A stretch of DNA of 64,000 nucleotides from Phytophthora vignae f. sp. vignae (Eukaryota > Oomycota > Peronosporomycetes > Peronosporales > Peronosporaceae), in assembly GCA_016169955.1 (NCBI GenBank), contig JABJUM010000001.1:62001-126000 (forward strand), written 5' to 3'. The notes under the pieces were generated by a model, which was not told the DNA's origin, made no database searches, and saw nothing but the letters and a program-made list of their open reading frames with translations. Shown one piece after another: positions 54,954 to 64,000 of the stretch. Position 1 is the first letter of the stretch. Each line of letters begins with the position of its first letter. The position numbers were made by a program, and so were the translations under genes.

Positions 54954-56642
54954 GAGGAAACTCCAAAACCCGCATACTTGAGTTTCAAAACAACAAAACC
55001 CGCATACTTCTACAAAACCCGCATACTGGCAACAGATGTCCGTAGAATCAGAAACACTTCGGTTGGGAGCTGTAAAAAAAATATAATATAAACGTATGCA
55101 AGTTCTCCTTCCTCTCTCTCACGCACAGCTAGCTGGAGCTGCGTTCGTGTTCAAGTCAAACGGGTCCTTCAAGAGGTCGTCGTGCTGGTTCGTGGAGTGG
55201 AGCCGGCCCTTGCAGCCATGGGACTTGTGTGAGCAGTCGATCTGGTGGTAGTCAGAGGCGAACTGGTACTCGCACTACAGGAAGTGCTGGTAGTCGGGGT
55301 AGTGCCGCTGGTCGAGTTCGTGCTGGTAGTGCAGGTAGTCGAGGTAGTCGGGGTAGTGCCGCTATTCGGCAAGTGGAACAAGCCCTCCGTACCATCCCTC
55401 CGGAGAAAAGGATCCTGTATACAACATTAGGTGAGCGTCCTCTGTATGGATGGCGATCGACTAACTTTGTCGAGAGTGTGAACGCCAAGACGCTAGTGGA
55501 AGGTCTGCGTGATAAACACCCCTACGGTAAGATCCCTCCGTTCCGGCGTACTGTCGACTTAGATGGCAATCGCTGCACTTGCACATACATGGATCAGTAC
55601 CAGATTCCATGCAAGCACATGCTTGCCGTACTAAATGCCGTAGGTGAGCTGGAGTCGGCTTATTCTCGCTTCGGATCTTGTTACATGGTTGAAAGCTACT
55701 CAAAGGCGTTTGCCGAAGCATCCGTACTGATCCCCACTTCCACCGAGCTTACTAGCGCCCCGCTCCTACCTGCCCAGCGAAAGGAAACTTCCCGTGGACG
55801 AAAGCGCGTCAAACGAATCCCTAGTGCTGGTGAAAGCAGACCGACTCGTGCTCAACGCTGCACAAACTGCGGGGAATCCAACCACAATCGCAAAACATGC
55901 AAGAAGCCGCCTCAGATGTGGTCGCGGTTGCTGTAAACACCACCAGGAGCACTACCCCGACTACCTCGACTACCTGCACTACCAGCACGAACTCGAATAG
56001 CGGCACTACCCCACTACCAGCACGTCCTGTAGTGCGAGTACCGGTGCTGGAACGTGTCGATATTGGTGTAGTTGGCTCGACAATTCTTCAAGCTTCGAGA
56101 CGAGCAGAAGCAACGCCAATACGTCGATGAGGAGTTCCAAATTGTCCTGATGAGGTGGCTAATCGAGAACGGTGCACGGTTAAATGTCGCTACCGCTATC
56201 GAGATCGCCACACAACGCAGATATGCCCAGAACGTCGAGGTGGCTTGGTGGCTGTCGGAAAGTGATCGCGTTGCGCTCGTATTGGAAGGGCTCAGTGAGA
56301 ATAAATACCCCAAACTGCTCTTGTGGGTGCTAGTTCGCCTCTGACTACCACCAGATCGACTGCTCACACAAGTCCCATGGCTGCAAGGGCCGGCTCCACT
56401 GCACGAACCAGCACGACGACCTCTTGAAGGACCCGTTTGACTTGAACACGAAAGCAGCTCCAGCTAGCTGTGCGTGAGAGAGAGGAAGGAGAACTTGCAT
56501 ACGTTTATATTATATTTTTTTTACAGCTCCCAACCGAAGTGTTTCTGATTCTACGGACATCTGTTGCCAGTATGCGGGTTTTGTAGAAGTATGCGGGTTT
56601 TGTTGTTTTGAAACTCAAGTATGCGGGTTTTGGAGTTTCCTC
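54954..56642. mobile_element. MULE with 311-bp inverted ends, 1689 bp, 9-bp TSD
   Basis: The ends 54954-55264 and 56332-56642 are near-perfect inverted copies (outer bases GAGGAAACTCCAAAACCCGC). CCAGCCCGC occurs at 54945-54953 and 56643-56651. A second inverted pair inside (about 55268-55360 and 55952-56039) extends the arms. Between inner and outer right arms lies a 292-bp segment (56040-56331) that has no partner on the left. Contains a transposase fragment. Confidence 0.92.
55355..55936 (+). pseudogene. MULE transposase, C-terminal fragment (SWIM finger plus zinc knuckle)
   Basis: Starts inside the inner inverted repeat, so the catalytic part is missing. Contains the end of the DDE core (ERPLYGWRSTNFVESVNAKT), the SWIM finger (RCTCTYMDQYQIPCKHMLAV) and a CCHC knuckle (RCTNCGESNHNRKTC). 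Unrelated at close range to the MULE at 19268. It could bind DNA but not catalyse. Confidence 0.82.
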
Positions 56643-56905
56643 CCAGCCCGCAGGTTCGCCTATCGATCTGCCAAAGAAACGCTTTGCTTGCCCGGCAGCA
56701 AATGCAGCTAGATACGCGCTCAACGTGTGGTGGTGCTGGCTGGGCTCTGTTCGGATGGGGGAATGCTGAAGCTGAAGCGCCTGCGCTACGTGCGTATCCG
56801 CCGACGGAGAGCTCGCCGGCCGGCACCTCGAGGTAAGTTGGTCATTTCTACATTGGACGCGCGCCTGCAATAGCTGCCTCTGCTGAAGACTCAACCAAGC
56901 AAAAC

Positions 56906-58336
56906 ATGAAGGTCGCCGTTGTCGGTTCCGGAATTGGCGGTATCTCCGCCGCCTACCATTTGGCCAAGGATGGCCACGAAGTCGTGCTGCTCGAGAAGAA
57001 CGAGACCCTCGGTGGACACACGTACGAGATGGAGATCGACGGCGAGATGGTGGACATCGGCTTCATGATGTTCGGCGACTCCAACCCCAACATCAAGGCG
57101 TGGTTCAAGTCTCTCGGTCTTACGGAGGCCGATGGCACCACCAAGAAGCGTATTCCCATGAGTCTGACGGTGAGCTCCAACATCGAAGGCGACCTGCAGT
57201 TCTCGTCGCGCGCTCCGTTCCACGGCAGCGTGCTCAACGTCTTTGACCTGCGCATCTGGCGCGTCCTGCGTGACATCTACCGCTTCACCATGGACCTCAT
57301 GACAATGCCCGTGAAGGAGGACATCACGACCCGTGAGTGGATCGCCAAGGGCCAATACTCCAAGGAGTTCTTCCACCACTACTTCCTGGCCTTCGTCTCG
57401 GTGCTGTGGACGGTGCCCAAGAACGACGTGCTGGACCTGCCCGTGACGCAGTTCCTCCGTGCGCTCAAGACGCACTCCAACTCGCTTTACATCCCGCTGT
57501 GGCAGGTGATCATGCGCACTCTGGGTCGTCGCTCCGCTCGCCCGAAGCACCTCTGGTGGTACATCGGCTCAGGCTACATCGAGCCCTTCCTCAAGATCTT
57601 CACCGAGGAGTACAACGGCACGGTGCGCTACAATGCCACCGTCGACCAGGTCGAGAAGGGCGGTAAGGCTGTCATCCTCGAGGGTGGCGAGCGCATTGAG
57701 TGCGACCATGTCGTGCTGGCCACGCACGCCGACGAGAGCGCGCACATGCTGCGCTGGAGTGAGAAGGCGCAGCGCTCGCTCATGCGCTTCTACTTCCACA
57801 AGAGCATGATGTACGTGCACCGTGACCCCACGCTTCTGCCCAAGTCCAACAAGGTGTGGAGCAGCTGGAACGTGCTGATCTGCAACGAGGACCAGTACAT
57901 CCTGACCTACTGGATGAACCGCATCCAGCACCTCAATAGCAAGAAGGACGTCTTCGTGACCATCACCCCGTACGAGGAGTTCGAGGGCCAGCGTCCCGAC
58001 GCCGACAAGACCATCTCCGCCTTCCGCTGGGACCACCCCCGTCTGCTGGCCGACTGCATCCCGCAGGACGAGATCATCCAGGAGGAGGGCATCACGCTGT
58101 CTGGCTGCTGGCTGGGTCGTGGCTTCCACGAGGACGGCTTCGTGGCCGGCCGCCGCGCTGCTGCGATCATCCGCGACCCGAAGCACAAGAAGACGGTGCT
58201 GTACGAGGACCCGGGCAACATCGCGACTCCGCCCGTGCCTCCTTTCGGCGTCCCGCTCAGCTTCCACCTCTTCGGCGCGACGGTCGTCGGCCTGGTGGGC
58301 TACGGAATTACCAAGTACCTGGACGTCAAGTTCTAA
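56906..58336 (+). CDS. FAD-dependent amine-oxidase-like oxidoreductase, tandem copy 1
   Basis: 476 residues, single exon. N-terminal dinucleotide fold VVGSGIGGISAAYHLAKDGH with GxGxxG, then the acidic ribose-binding segment VVLLEKNETLGGHTYEM and the flavin-family GG-x-T. C-terminal flavin-contact part: GCWLGRGFHEDGFVAGRRAA. The last ~25 residues are hydrophobic (GATVVGLVGYGI), a possible tail anchor. Resembles predicted NAD/FAD-binding proteins of the COG2907 group, often near lipid-modifying enzymes in other organisms; reaction unknown. High similarity to the next gene. Confidence 0.88.
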   Translation: MKVAVVGSGIGGISAAYHLAKDGHEVVLLEKNETLGGHTYEMEIDGEMVDIGFMMFGDSNPNIKAWFKSLGLTEADGTTKKRIPMSLTVSSNIEGDLQFSSRAPFHGSVLNVFDLRIWRVLRDIYRFTMDLMTMPVKEDITTREWIAKGQYSKEFFHHYFLAFVSVLWTVPKNDVLDLPVTQFLRALKTHSNSLYIPLWQVIMRTLGRRSARPKHLWWYIGSGYIEPFLKIFTEEYNGTVRYNATVDQVEKGGKAVILEGGERIECDHVVLATHADESAHMLRWSEKAQRSLMRFYFHKSMMYVHRDPTLLPKSNKVWSSWNVLICNEDQYILTYWMNRIQHLNSKKDVFVTITPYEEFEGQRPDADKTISAFRWDHPRLLADCIPQDEIIQEEGITLSGCWLGRGFHEDGFVAGRRAAAIIRDPKHKKTVLYEDPGNIATPPVPPFGVPLSFHLFGATVVGLVGYGITKYLDVKF

Positions 58337-58903
58337 TCGGTGTGCGCGGCGTAGAAGCAGTGAGTGTATTAAGTCGAACGGGCTCGAGTGCGCACGGAGT
58401 TAGTGCGTGCAGTAGGGCAGGCAGTCGTAGCCAGCGTATTCTCCCAAATCGACACTAAGTTTTTTCCTCCATTTCATCGAGTCACCGCCATCGAGCGACT
58501 TCAAGCAGCTCAAGACCAACGACAACTTGTCCTCTCCCTACACGTCACGCTGCAAGGATACGCGCGCCCGGCAGACGGCATGCTGTGCCGTCCCGACACC
58601 ACCGCAACCCGCTTCGCCTCAACGTGTTGCACCCGTCGAGCAGCCTGCTCGGAGCAGGGCCTTGATGTGGCAATGGCTCCGTTGTGAGACTGCCGCCAAG
58701 GCGGCACTGCCACGCTCGAAATTGTTTTCGCCGTTGAAGCGCGTGCGTCTCTTGATGGTCTCGCGAGACCATTCAGATGGACTGTCTAACCCCGGTGCGT
58801 TTGATTTGTTGTTTGTATGCTCCCCTCTGTGGTTGTGGAAGCGGGCTCAGTTGGTGATCATTTCGGATTCCCCCGTCGCCTGCAGACTCCCAGCGCAGCA
58901 GCA
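58337..58903. other. Intergenic between the tandem oxidoreductase genes
   Basis: 567 bp with short ORFs only. Near 58817 the frame of the next gene opens with an alternative in-frame Met, but the 29 added residues are not shared with copy 1. Confidence 0.5.
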
Positions 58904-60328
58904 ATGAAGGTCGTCGTGGTCGGCTCCGGCATCGGCGGCACCTCCGCCGCCTACCACCTGGTCAAGGATGGCCACGAAGTCGTGCTGCTCGAGAAGAACG
59001 CGACGCTCGGCGGCCACACGTACGAGATGGAGATCGACGGCGAGATGGTGGACATCGGCTTCATGATGTTCGGCGACTCCAACCCCAACATCAAGGACTG
59101 GTTCAAGTCGCTGGGCATCACGCAGCCGGACGGCACCACCAAGAAGCGCATCCCCATGAGCCTCACGGTCACGTCGGATGTGGAGGGCGACATGCAGTTC
59201 TCGTCGCGCGCCCCGTTCCACGGCAGCGCGCTCAACCTGTTCGACGCCCGCATCTGGCGCGTGCTCATCGACATCTACCGCTTCACCATGGACCTCATGA
59301 CCATGCCCGTCAAGGAGGACATCACCACGCGCGAGTGGGCGGCCAAGGGCCGCTACTCGAACGAGTTCTTCCGCCACTACTTCCTGGCCTTCGTGTCCAT
59401 CCTCTGGACGGTGCCCAAGCACGACGTGCTGGACCTGCCCGTGACGCAGTTCCTTCGCTGCCTCAAGACGCACTCCAACTCGCTGTACATCCCGCTGTGG
59501 CAGGTGATTCTCGGTGCGCTGGGTCGTCGCACGGACCGCCCCAAGCACCTCTGGTGGTACATTGGCTCAGGCTACATCGAGCCCTTCCTCAAGCTGTTCA
59601 CCGAAGAGTACAATGGTACTGTGCGCTACAACGCGAAGGTGGACCAGGTCGAAAAGGGGGGCAAGGCTGTCATCCTTGAGGGCGGCGAGCGTATCGAGTG
59701 CGACCACGTCGTGCTTGCCACGCACGCCGACGAGAGCGCGCACATGCTGCGCTGGAGCGAGAAGGCGCACCGATCGCTGATGCGCTTCCACTTCCACAAG
59801 AGCATGATGTACGTGCACCGCGACCCGATCATGCTGCCGCCGTCCAACAAGGTCTGGAGCAGCTGGAACGTCCTCATCACGAAGGACGAGCAGTATGTCT
59901 TGACTTACTGGATGAACCGCATCCAGCGCCTCAACAGCAAGAAGGACGTCTTCGTGACCATCACGCCGCACGACTTCCAGGGCAAGCGTCCTTCCCCTGA
60001 ACAGACCATCTCCGCTTTCCGCTGGGACCACCCGCGTCTGCTCGCGGATTGCGTGCCGCAGGACGAGATCATCCAGGAGGAGGGCATCACGCTGTCCGGC
60101 GCCTGGCTGGGTCGTGGCTTCCACGAGGACGGTTTTGTTGCTGGTCGCCGTGCTGCTGCGATCGTTCGCGACCCCAAGCACAAGCGAACGGCGTTGTACG
60201 AGGACCCAGGCAACATCGCGGTCCCGCCTGTGCCTCCGTTCGGTATTCCTCTCAGCTTCCACCTCGTCGGCGCCACCATTGTTGGTCTGGTGGGCTACGG
60301 ACTTGTCAAGCTGCTGGAAAAGAAATAG
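58904..60328 (+). CDS. FAD-dependent amine-oxidase-like oxidoreductase, tandem copy 2
   Basis: 474 residues from ATG 58904, chosen because it aligns exactly with copy 1 (MKVVVVGSGIGGTSAAYHL). Same domain order: Rossmann GxGxxG, ELEKN.TLGGHTY-type segment, WYIGSGYIEPFLK in the middle, GAWLGRGFHEDGFVAGRRAA near the end and a hydrophobic tail. Copies differ mainly in surface residues and at the C-terminus (LVKLLEKK versus ITKYLDVKF). Same orientation, consistent with unequal crossing-over. GC3 is high as in copy 1. Confidence 0.88.
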   Translation: MKVVVVGSGIGGTSAAYHLVKDGHEVVLLEKNATLGGHTYEMEIDGEMVDIGFMMFGDSNPNIKDWFKSLGITQPDGTTKKRIPMSLTVTSDVEGDMQFSSRAPFHGSALNLFDARIWRVLIDIYRFTMDLMTMPVKEDITTREWAAKGRYSNEFFRHYFLAFVSILWTVPKHDVLDLPVTQFLRCLKTHSNSLYIPLWQVILGALGRRTDRPKHLWWYIGSGYIEPFLKLFTEEYNGTVRYNAKVDQVEKGGKAVILEGGERIECDHVVLATHADESAHMLRWSEKAHRSLMRFHFHKSMMYVHRDPIMLPPSNKVWSSWNVLITKDEQYVLTYWMNRIQRLNSKKDVFVTITPHDFQGKRPSPEQTISAFRWDHPRLLADCVPQDEIIQEEGITLSGAWLGRGFHEDGFVAGRRAAAIVRDPKHKRTALYEDPGNIAVPPVPPFGIPLSFHLVGATIVGLVGYGLVKLLEKK

Positions 60329-60533
60329 AGCATGTTGAGAGCCTTGTCAGATATGCACGGAGATGGTGCGTGTATTCGGTTTTCAGCAATAAAAGTGTAG
60401 CGAGTTCCCGTTATCAACTGAGCTCCTGGTCGCCTTGACGTCTTCATGGCCAGCAACTGCAGCGTCACGCGTACAAACCCCGGGATAGCTCATAACTCCA
60501 CCATTTCCACTCAGCACATAATAACTCTATGAA

Positions 60534-62255
60534 TCACCGCAGCGAAAAATCTGCTACAAGCGATAGGTGGTCACTCGAGTGTTCCTTCGTGGGCAGCTCA
60601 TGATTCGTGAACAGCAATCCGGCAGAAATCATTTCCACAACCCCATGGCAGTGCAGCGAGCTCCGAGTAAACCAAATGTAGTCCACTGTACCCTTTGAGG
60701 CGTTGTGGAAGATGGTGAACTTGGGCTCGCCTGTGCTCTTGTCGTCTGGCGACTGAGCATAAGCGCTGGCAAAGTCAAGCTGCGGTTGCAAAAGAAAACA
60801 ACATTAGTGACAGCAAACTTGACAGTGTTGGGGAATCAGGACTCCTACCTCATGCGAGAACACCGTATCCGGCTTATAGACTCGGAAGTCCTTTCGTTGA
60901 GCTTTAGCGCTGTCAAACTTTCCAATTGCAGTGCCGTTCCCATGGTGACGAGTCCGGTCGTTCTCGTTTGTCCAAATGGTTTTCTGTGTAATACGTAGTT
61001 GTTAGAAAGTCAATCAACAGTCATCAACTAACCTCTCAAAAACTAAAACAACACTCACCTTTCGAGCATTATTGGTCAAGTTTTGCCCCGACAAGTCAAA
61101 GCGAGAAAGTCCCGACGCGTCCAACTCTCCTGTAGAAAGGAAGTGGTAGAGTGGGCTGTGCGGTGCCAGGTTAAAATCCCCTGAGAGAAGGACCGGCAGC
61201 ATCGCGCCGCCATCCTGCCGAATAGACGTCAGGTGCTCCATCAGCATGTTCAGCTGAGCCAACTTGATCTCCCCGCGCTACAAAGCAGTAAATGAAATAA
61301 AAACAAGTCAGCAAAATGAAGTACAGTACGAAACGACAAAGCATTGCCCACGAACATTGGGGTTGAACAGTATGTGCGTGTTCGCAACGACGAAGCGAGC
61401 TGGGGTCGATCCGTTGACGTTCGATGTTGCCTCAACCACTGCAGCCAATGCAATATTGTCCTTTGTCAGCACCGGATGATCGGGGACATTGTACTCGATC
61501 GGGTGCGACGACACAATGCGGAACATGCTCTCCTTGACGAAGATCGCGCAGCCATCGTGGGTCGTCTCTCCGGTCCTGTTAGATACAATTGTTCAGTATC
61601 AAAACAACACTGCAACTCTACTGTAGTAAAGGTCACTTCAACAGTCACAGTACCTCCTCTTGTAGACGCCCACATAGCCCGCGTTCTTCAGTCTCGGCTC
61701 GAAGAAGTCTTCGAAATGGTCCACTTCCTGCAGATTCACGATATGTGGCGACCACCGCAGAATTTCCTTCACGAGGCGACCTCGACGGTACTCCCAACTA
61801 CAACAAAGACGCAATAGAAGCACGGTCAGCCCCTATTGGGCTACAGACATCGTAGCGGTGCGCAAGCTTCCAACTGGTGTATCCTTCGCCTACCTGTATT
61901 TCATTTGGCGCTTGGCCGGTTCGTTTTCCCGGTCGTTCTGCACCAAATAATCTGCGCCAAACCATATTCTACTTCAGTAAATACCCAGCTGCTATTGGCA
62001 CGACACTATACGCACTGAGTTACCTGCCAGCACGTTGAATGACATAAAGCGGAAGGTGGAGGCTGGGATGGGTACACTTGGGTCGTCGGCACTTTTCGGA
62101 GGCGCGTACGCCATCCAGCGTCTGTGGATCGGGCGCTGCTTGCGTGGCGTTGTGCGCTGTCGCTTCTCCTCCTGCGAGCTGCTGTCGTCCGCGGGGCGCC
62201 TCAAGCGCTGGCTCTGACGCTGGCGTCGCGACGTCGGCGCCGTGCCCTCGTCCAT
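60534..62255 (-). CDS. CCR4/Angel-type endonuclease-exonuclease-phosphatase family nuclease
   Basis: Seven exons on the minus strand by splice sites and phase: 62255-62024, 61951-61894, 61797-61654, 61575-61356, 61277-61059, 60983-60849 and 60779-60534; 417 residues. Basic Ser/Arg-rich N-terminus, then the EEP fold: FRFMSFNVLAD, IVNLQEVDHF (catalytic Glu), YKRRTGETTHDGCAIFVK, VVANTHILFNPNRGEIKLAQ, LLSGDFNLAPHSPLYHFL (Asp, Asn), GTVDYIWFT and EHSSDHLSLVADF (catalytic SDH). The RGEIKLAQ and SPLYHFL segments point to the CCR4/Angel/Nocturnin branch, which removes poly(A) or 2',3'-cyclic phosphate ends; no LRR is present, so Angel-like fits better than CCR4 itself. Divergent from RPB11. Confidence 0.88.
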
Positions 62256-62372
62256 CAGAAATCGAAAAAGATTGTCAGTTCAAGCTGGCCAAATATTTGT
62301 GTGCACCACACCATTCCCGGTATTATTTGACCCCGGCAGTCGCGTTTTTGAGTCGAGGAGGACAGGAGCAAC
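62256..62372. promoter_or_regulatory. Short divergent promoter between the EEP nuclease and RPB11
   Basis: Only 117 bp separate the two start codons, so the two genes must share a bidirectional promoter region or overlap in 5' UTR. No clear oomycete Inr consensus is certain. Confidence 0.55.
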
Positions 62373-62806
62373 ATGAACGCGCCGAACCGCAGCGACTCGT
62401 ACCTGCTGCCCGAGGGCGCGCAGAAGGTGACGTACGAGAAGGACACCAAGATCTCCAACGCCGGCAAGTTCACCATCCTGCGCGAGGACCACACCATGGG
62501 CAACCTCATCCGCATGTGCGTCGTAGTGAATCCAACACCAACAAGCTGAGGAGCTCAATAGACTAAATGACCTTCTCCCGTGGCTGCAGGCAGCTGCTGC
62601 GCGACCCGAACGTGACGTTCAGCGGCTACCGCCACCCACACCCGCTCATCCACGACATCACCGTGCGCGTGCAGACCAACGACGCGTCGTCGCCCGTCGA
62701 GGCGCTGGCCAACTCGCTGGACGACCTCAGCACCGAGTTCGACGAGATCGCGCAGAAGTTCCGCCGTCTCACAGGCAACTCCAAGGACCCCAGCTCCTTC
62801 AGTTAA
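62373..62806 (+). CDS. RPB11: RNA polymerase II subunit RPB11
   Basis: Two exons, 62373-62515 and 62590-62806, joined by a 74-bp GT..AG intron that splits codon AT|G; 119 residues. Aligns with the family over its whole length: MNAP start, YLLPEGAQKVTYEKDTKI, the alpha-motif region AGKFTILREDHTMGNLIRM, then QLLRDPNVTFSGYRHPHPL and a C-terminal helix (PVEALANSLDDLSTEFDEI). RPB11 pairs with RPB3 in the assembly platform of the polymerase. RPB11 rather than RPC19 fits the MNAP start and the length. Confidence 0.95.
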
Positions 62807-62972
62807 ACAGCTTCTCGCCGGAGTTTGTTTCTAGGCTCCACGTGACAGACAAACTACCGGTTGGCGGACCTTGGCATCTTGAGACGGAGAAAAACATAGT
62901 ACTTTAACACGGTGGAACTGGTGCACTATGCGTTGTATTTGCGGTTATTCTATCTAACACATGAGTTGGTGC

Positions 62973-64000
62973 TCACTCTTCAAAGCGCAGTTTCAACCGA
63001 CCTGTGTCAGCGTCCGTGTACAGGAGCAGCGACATCACGATGGCTTCTAAGTGCATTTGCTGCTCGATGAAGGTCTCGACTGCGAATTCACGAAGCAGCT
63101 CACGACTTTCAGGATATTCTACGAGCCACTGTATCCCTTCTAATGGGTCCCACACCTCGAACAGTACAGCTTTGGCTAATGGGGCCACTTCCGCCCGTAC
63201 GCGGCAATACACAGCGCCGGACTCTTCCTCATCGTCGCCTTCATTCTCATCGTTCGTGATGCGGAGAACAGGCGAGACAACGCGGAAAATGCATCGGTCC
63301 AAGCTGACCTCGAGCTTTGTGGCGTCATCTTCCGCTGAAGTGATGGCGCACTTCTTGCAGAGCTCTTTCACCAAGACTGGCCATGGGGCATCGCGATTCA
63401 ATCTGTGAATTTCGCTACTAGCCCCCGCCATAGCGCGAATCAGCTCTTCACGCTTCTTCTTGGTCGATGAGGTCTTCGTTTTAGAGGTCTTTCCTTTTGA
63501 AGAGCCAGGTGGTGCATCTGTCAACCGATGCAGCGACTCCCGAGCCCCCTTCATATTGTCACTGAGTTCAATGAGACGCTTTGACACGTCTGAGGTCGGT
63601 GGGGCAACTTCAGGTACTAACTGTTGCTGCTCGTGACAGGTTTTCGTTAGCGCAACCAACTCTAACTTCGAGATGAGAAAGTTTGTACATCGCCTGCACG
63701 AGCTCGGATCATACAGCTCCAGTGAAAATAGCTGCCCGTCAGCGTCCACGTCTTCCACAGCATCGCTAGTTTCAGATTCCAGCGCAAAAAGCGAGTATCG
63801 AAGATGCGATCCCGATATCTGGCAGCCTCCAGAGGACAGAAGTGAATGTCCAGGTCTCATATGGACCTTTGCAAGCCACGTGCGCTGCCCAGCTTGTTGC
63901 CTTTTCAAGGGTGCCATCGACTGCGACGAAATCGATACGGTCTGCAGCACTTCTTCACGTATTTTCTTCCGAGCCCTGTCAGCTCGTCGCTGTGCGCGGT
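62973..64000 (-). CDS. Unrecognised protein, C-terminal 342 residues, gene continues to the right
   Basis: The frame is open from the window edge to the stop at 62973. Start is outside. A basic stretch near the edge (RRADRARKKIREEV) resembles an IQ-like helix. A middle segment with clustered Cys (YDPSSCRRCTNFL) is followed by a Ser/Lys-rich linker (SSKGKTSKTKTSSTKKKRE). The C-terminal 130 residues are mixed alpha/beta and acidic (NDENEGDDEEESG). No family recognised. Converges with RPB11, 166 bp apart. Confidence 0.6.
   Translation of the reverse strand, partial: RAQRRADRARKKIREEVLQTVSISSQSMAPLKRQQAGQRTWLAKVHMRPGHSLLSSGGCQISGSHLRYSLFALESETSDAVEDVDADGQLFSLELYDPSSCRRCTNFLISKLELVALTKTCHEQQQLVPEVAPPTSDVSKRLIELSDNMKGARESLHRLTDAPPGSSKGKTSKTKTSSTKKKREELIRAMAGASSEIHRLNRDAPWPVLVKELCKKCAITSAEDDATKLEVSLDRCIFRVVSPVLRITNDENEGDDEEESGAVYCRVRAEVAPLAKAVLFEVWDPLEGIQWLVEYPESRELLREFAVETFIEQQMHLEAIVMSLLLYTDADTGRLKLRFEE

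Noticed and set aside
58817..58903. 29-residue N-terminal extension of the second oxidoreductase
   Set aside because: Not shared with the tandem copy; the Rossmann fold starts at the downstream Met as in copy 1.
1..64000. RXLR, CRN or other secreted effector genes
   Set aside because: I looked for a signal peptide followed by RXLR/dEER or LFLAK among the ORFs and found none I could support.
1..64000. tRNA, rRNA, CRISPR or bacterial operon features
   Set aside because: No cloverleaf, rRNA segment or regular spacer array was seen; spliced genes and eukaryotic transposons make CRISPR or operons out of place.

Overview
The window is eukaryotic and most likely from an oomycete of the Phytophthora/Peronosporales type. 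Introns are short (about 45-105 bp, GT..AG), host coding sequence is GC-rich, the housekeeping genes are compactly spaced, and the transposon mix (MULEs, hAT, pogo, piggyBac, Copia) fits that group. This is inference from gene content; no marker gene fixes the species.

The layout has two parts. Positions 1-2600 hold the 3' end of a CMGC-type protein kinase gene and a sugar-porter gene with one frameshift. Positions 2600-43000 are repeat-rich. They contain three copies of one unrecognised modular gene family, each with at least one interruption by an element or an inactivating lesion. Copy 1 (3349-7008, minus) carries a hAT element and a hAT MITE. Copy 2 (18587-29861, plus) is split by a 5.2-kb MULE with a 9-bp target duplication and by a 3.8-kb LTR element with a 5-bp duplication. 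Copy 3 (40559-42113, minus) is broken and ends in a bromodomain fragment. Between copies 1 and 2 lie a pogo deletion derivative, two piggyBac fragments, a Tc1/IS630-like fragment, a decayed Copia element and a LINE tail.

Between copies 2 and 3 (29955-40596) is a large imperfect palindrome. Its arms carry two nearly identical amino acid/auxin-permease-family transporter genes pointing toward their outer ends. The palindrome has been invaded by two copies of one 365-bp MITE at different sites, a 540-bp TA-flanked MITE in the spacer, and a 3.04-kb insert with inverted arrays of 42-bp palindrome-containing repeats.

Positions 43229-64000 are gene-dense. They encode a DUF4833-like protein, VPS45 (endosomal membrane fusion), a second amino acid transporter, a MOT1-type molybdate transporter, the proteasome subunit RPN2, a tandem pair of FAD-dependent oxidoreductases, a CCR4/Angel-type nuclease, RNA polymerase II subunit RPB11 and an unrecognised partial gene. 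One 1.7-kb MULE with 311-bp inverted ends sits among them. The genes do not form a pathway.

Several open frames, in the sugar porter, hAT, MULE and Copia sequences, are broken by apparent loss of a single base, mostly inside a short homopolymer. Consensus error in the assembly should therefore be considered before calling those genes dead.
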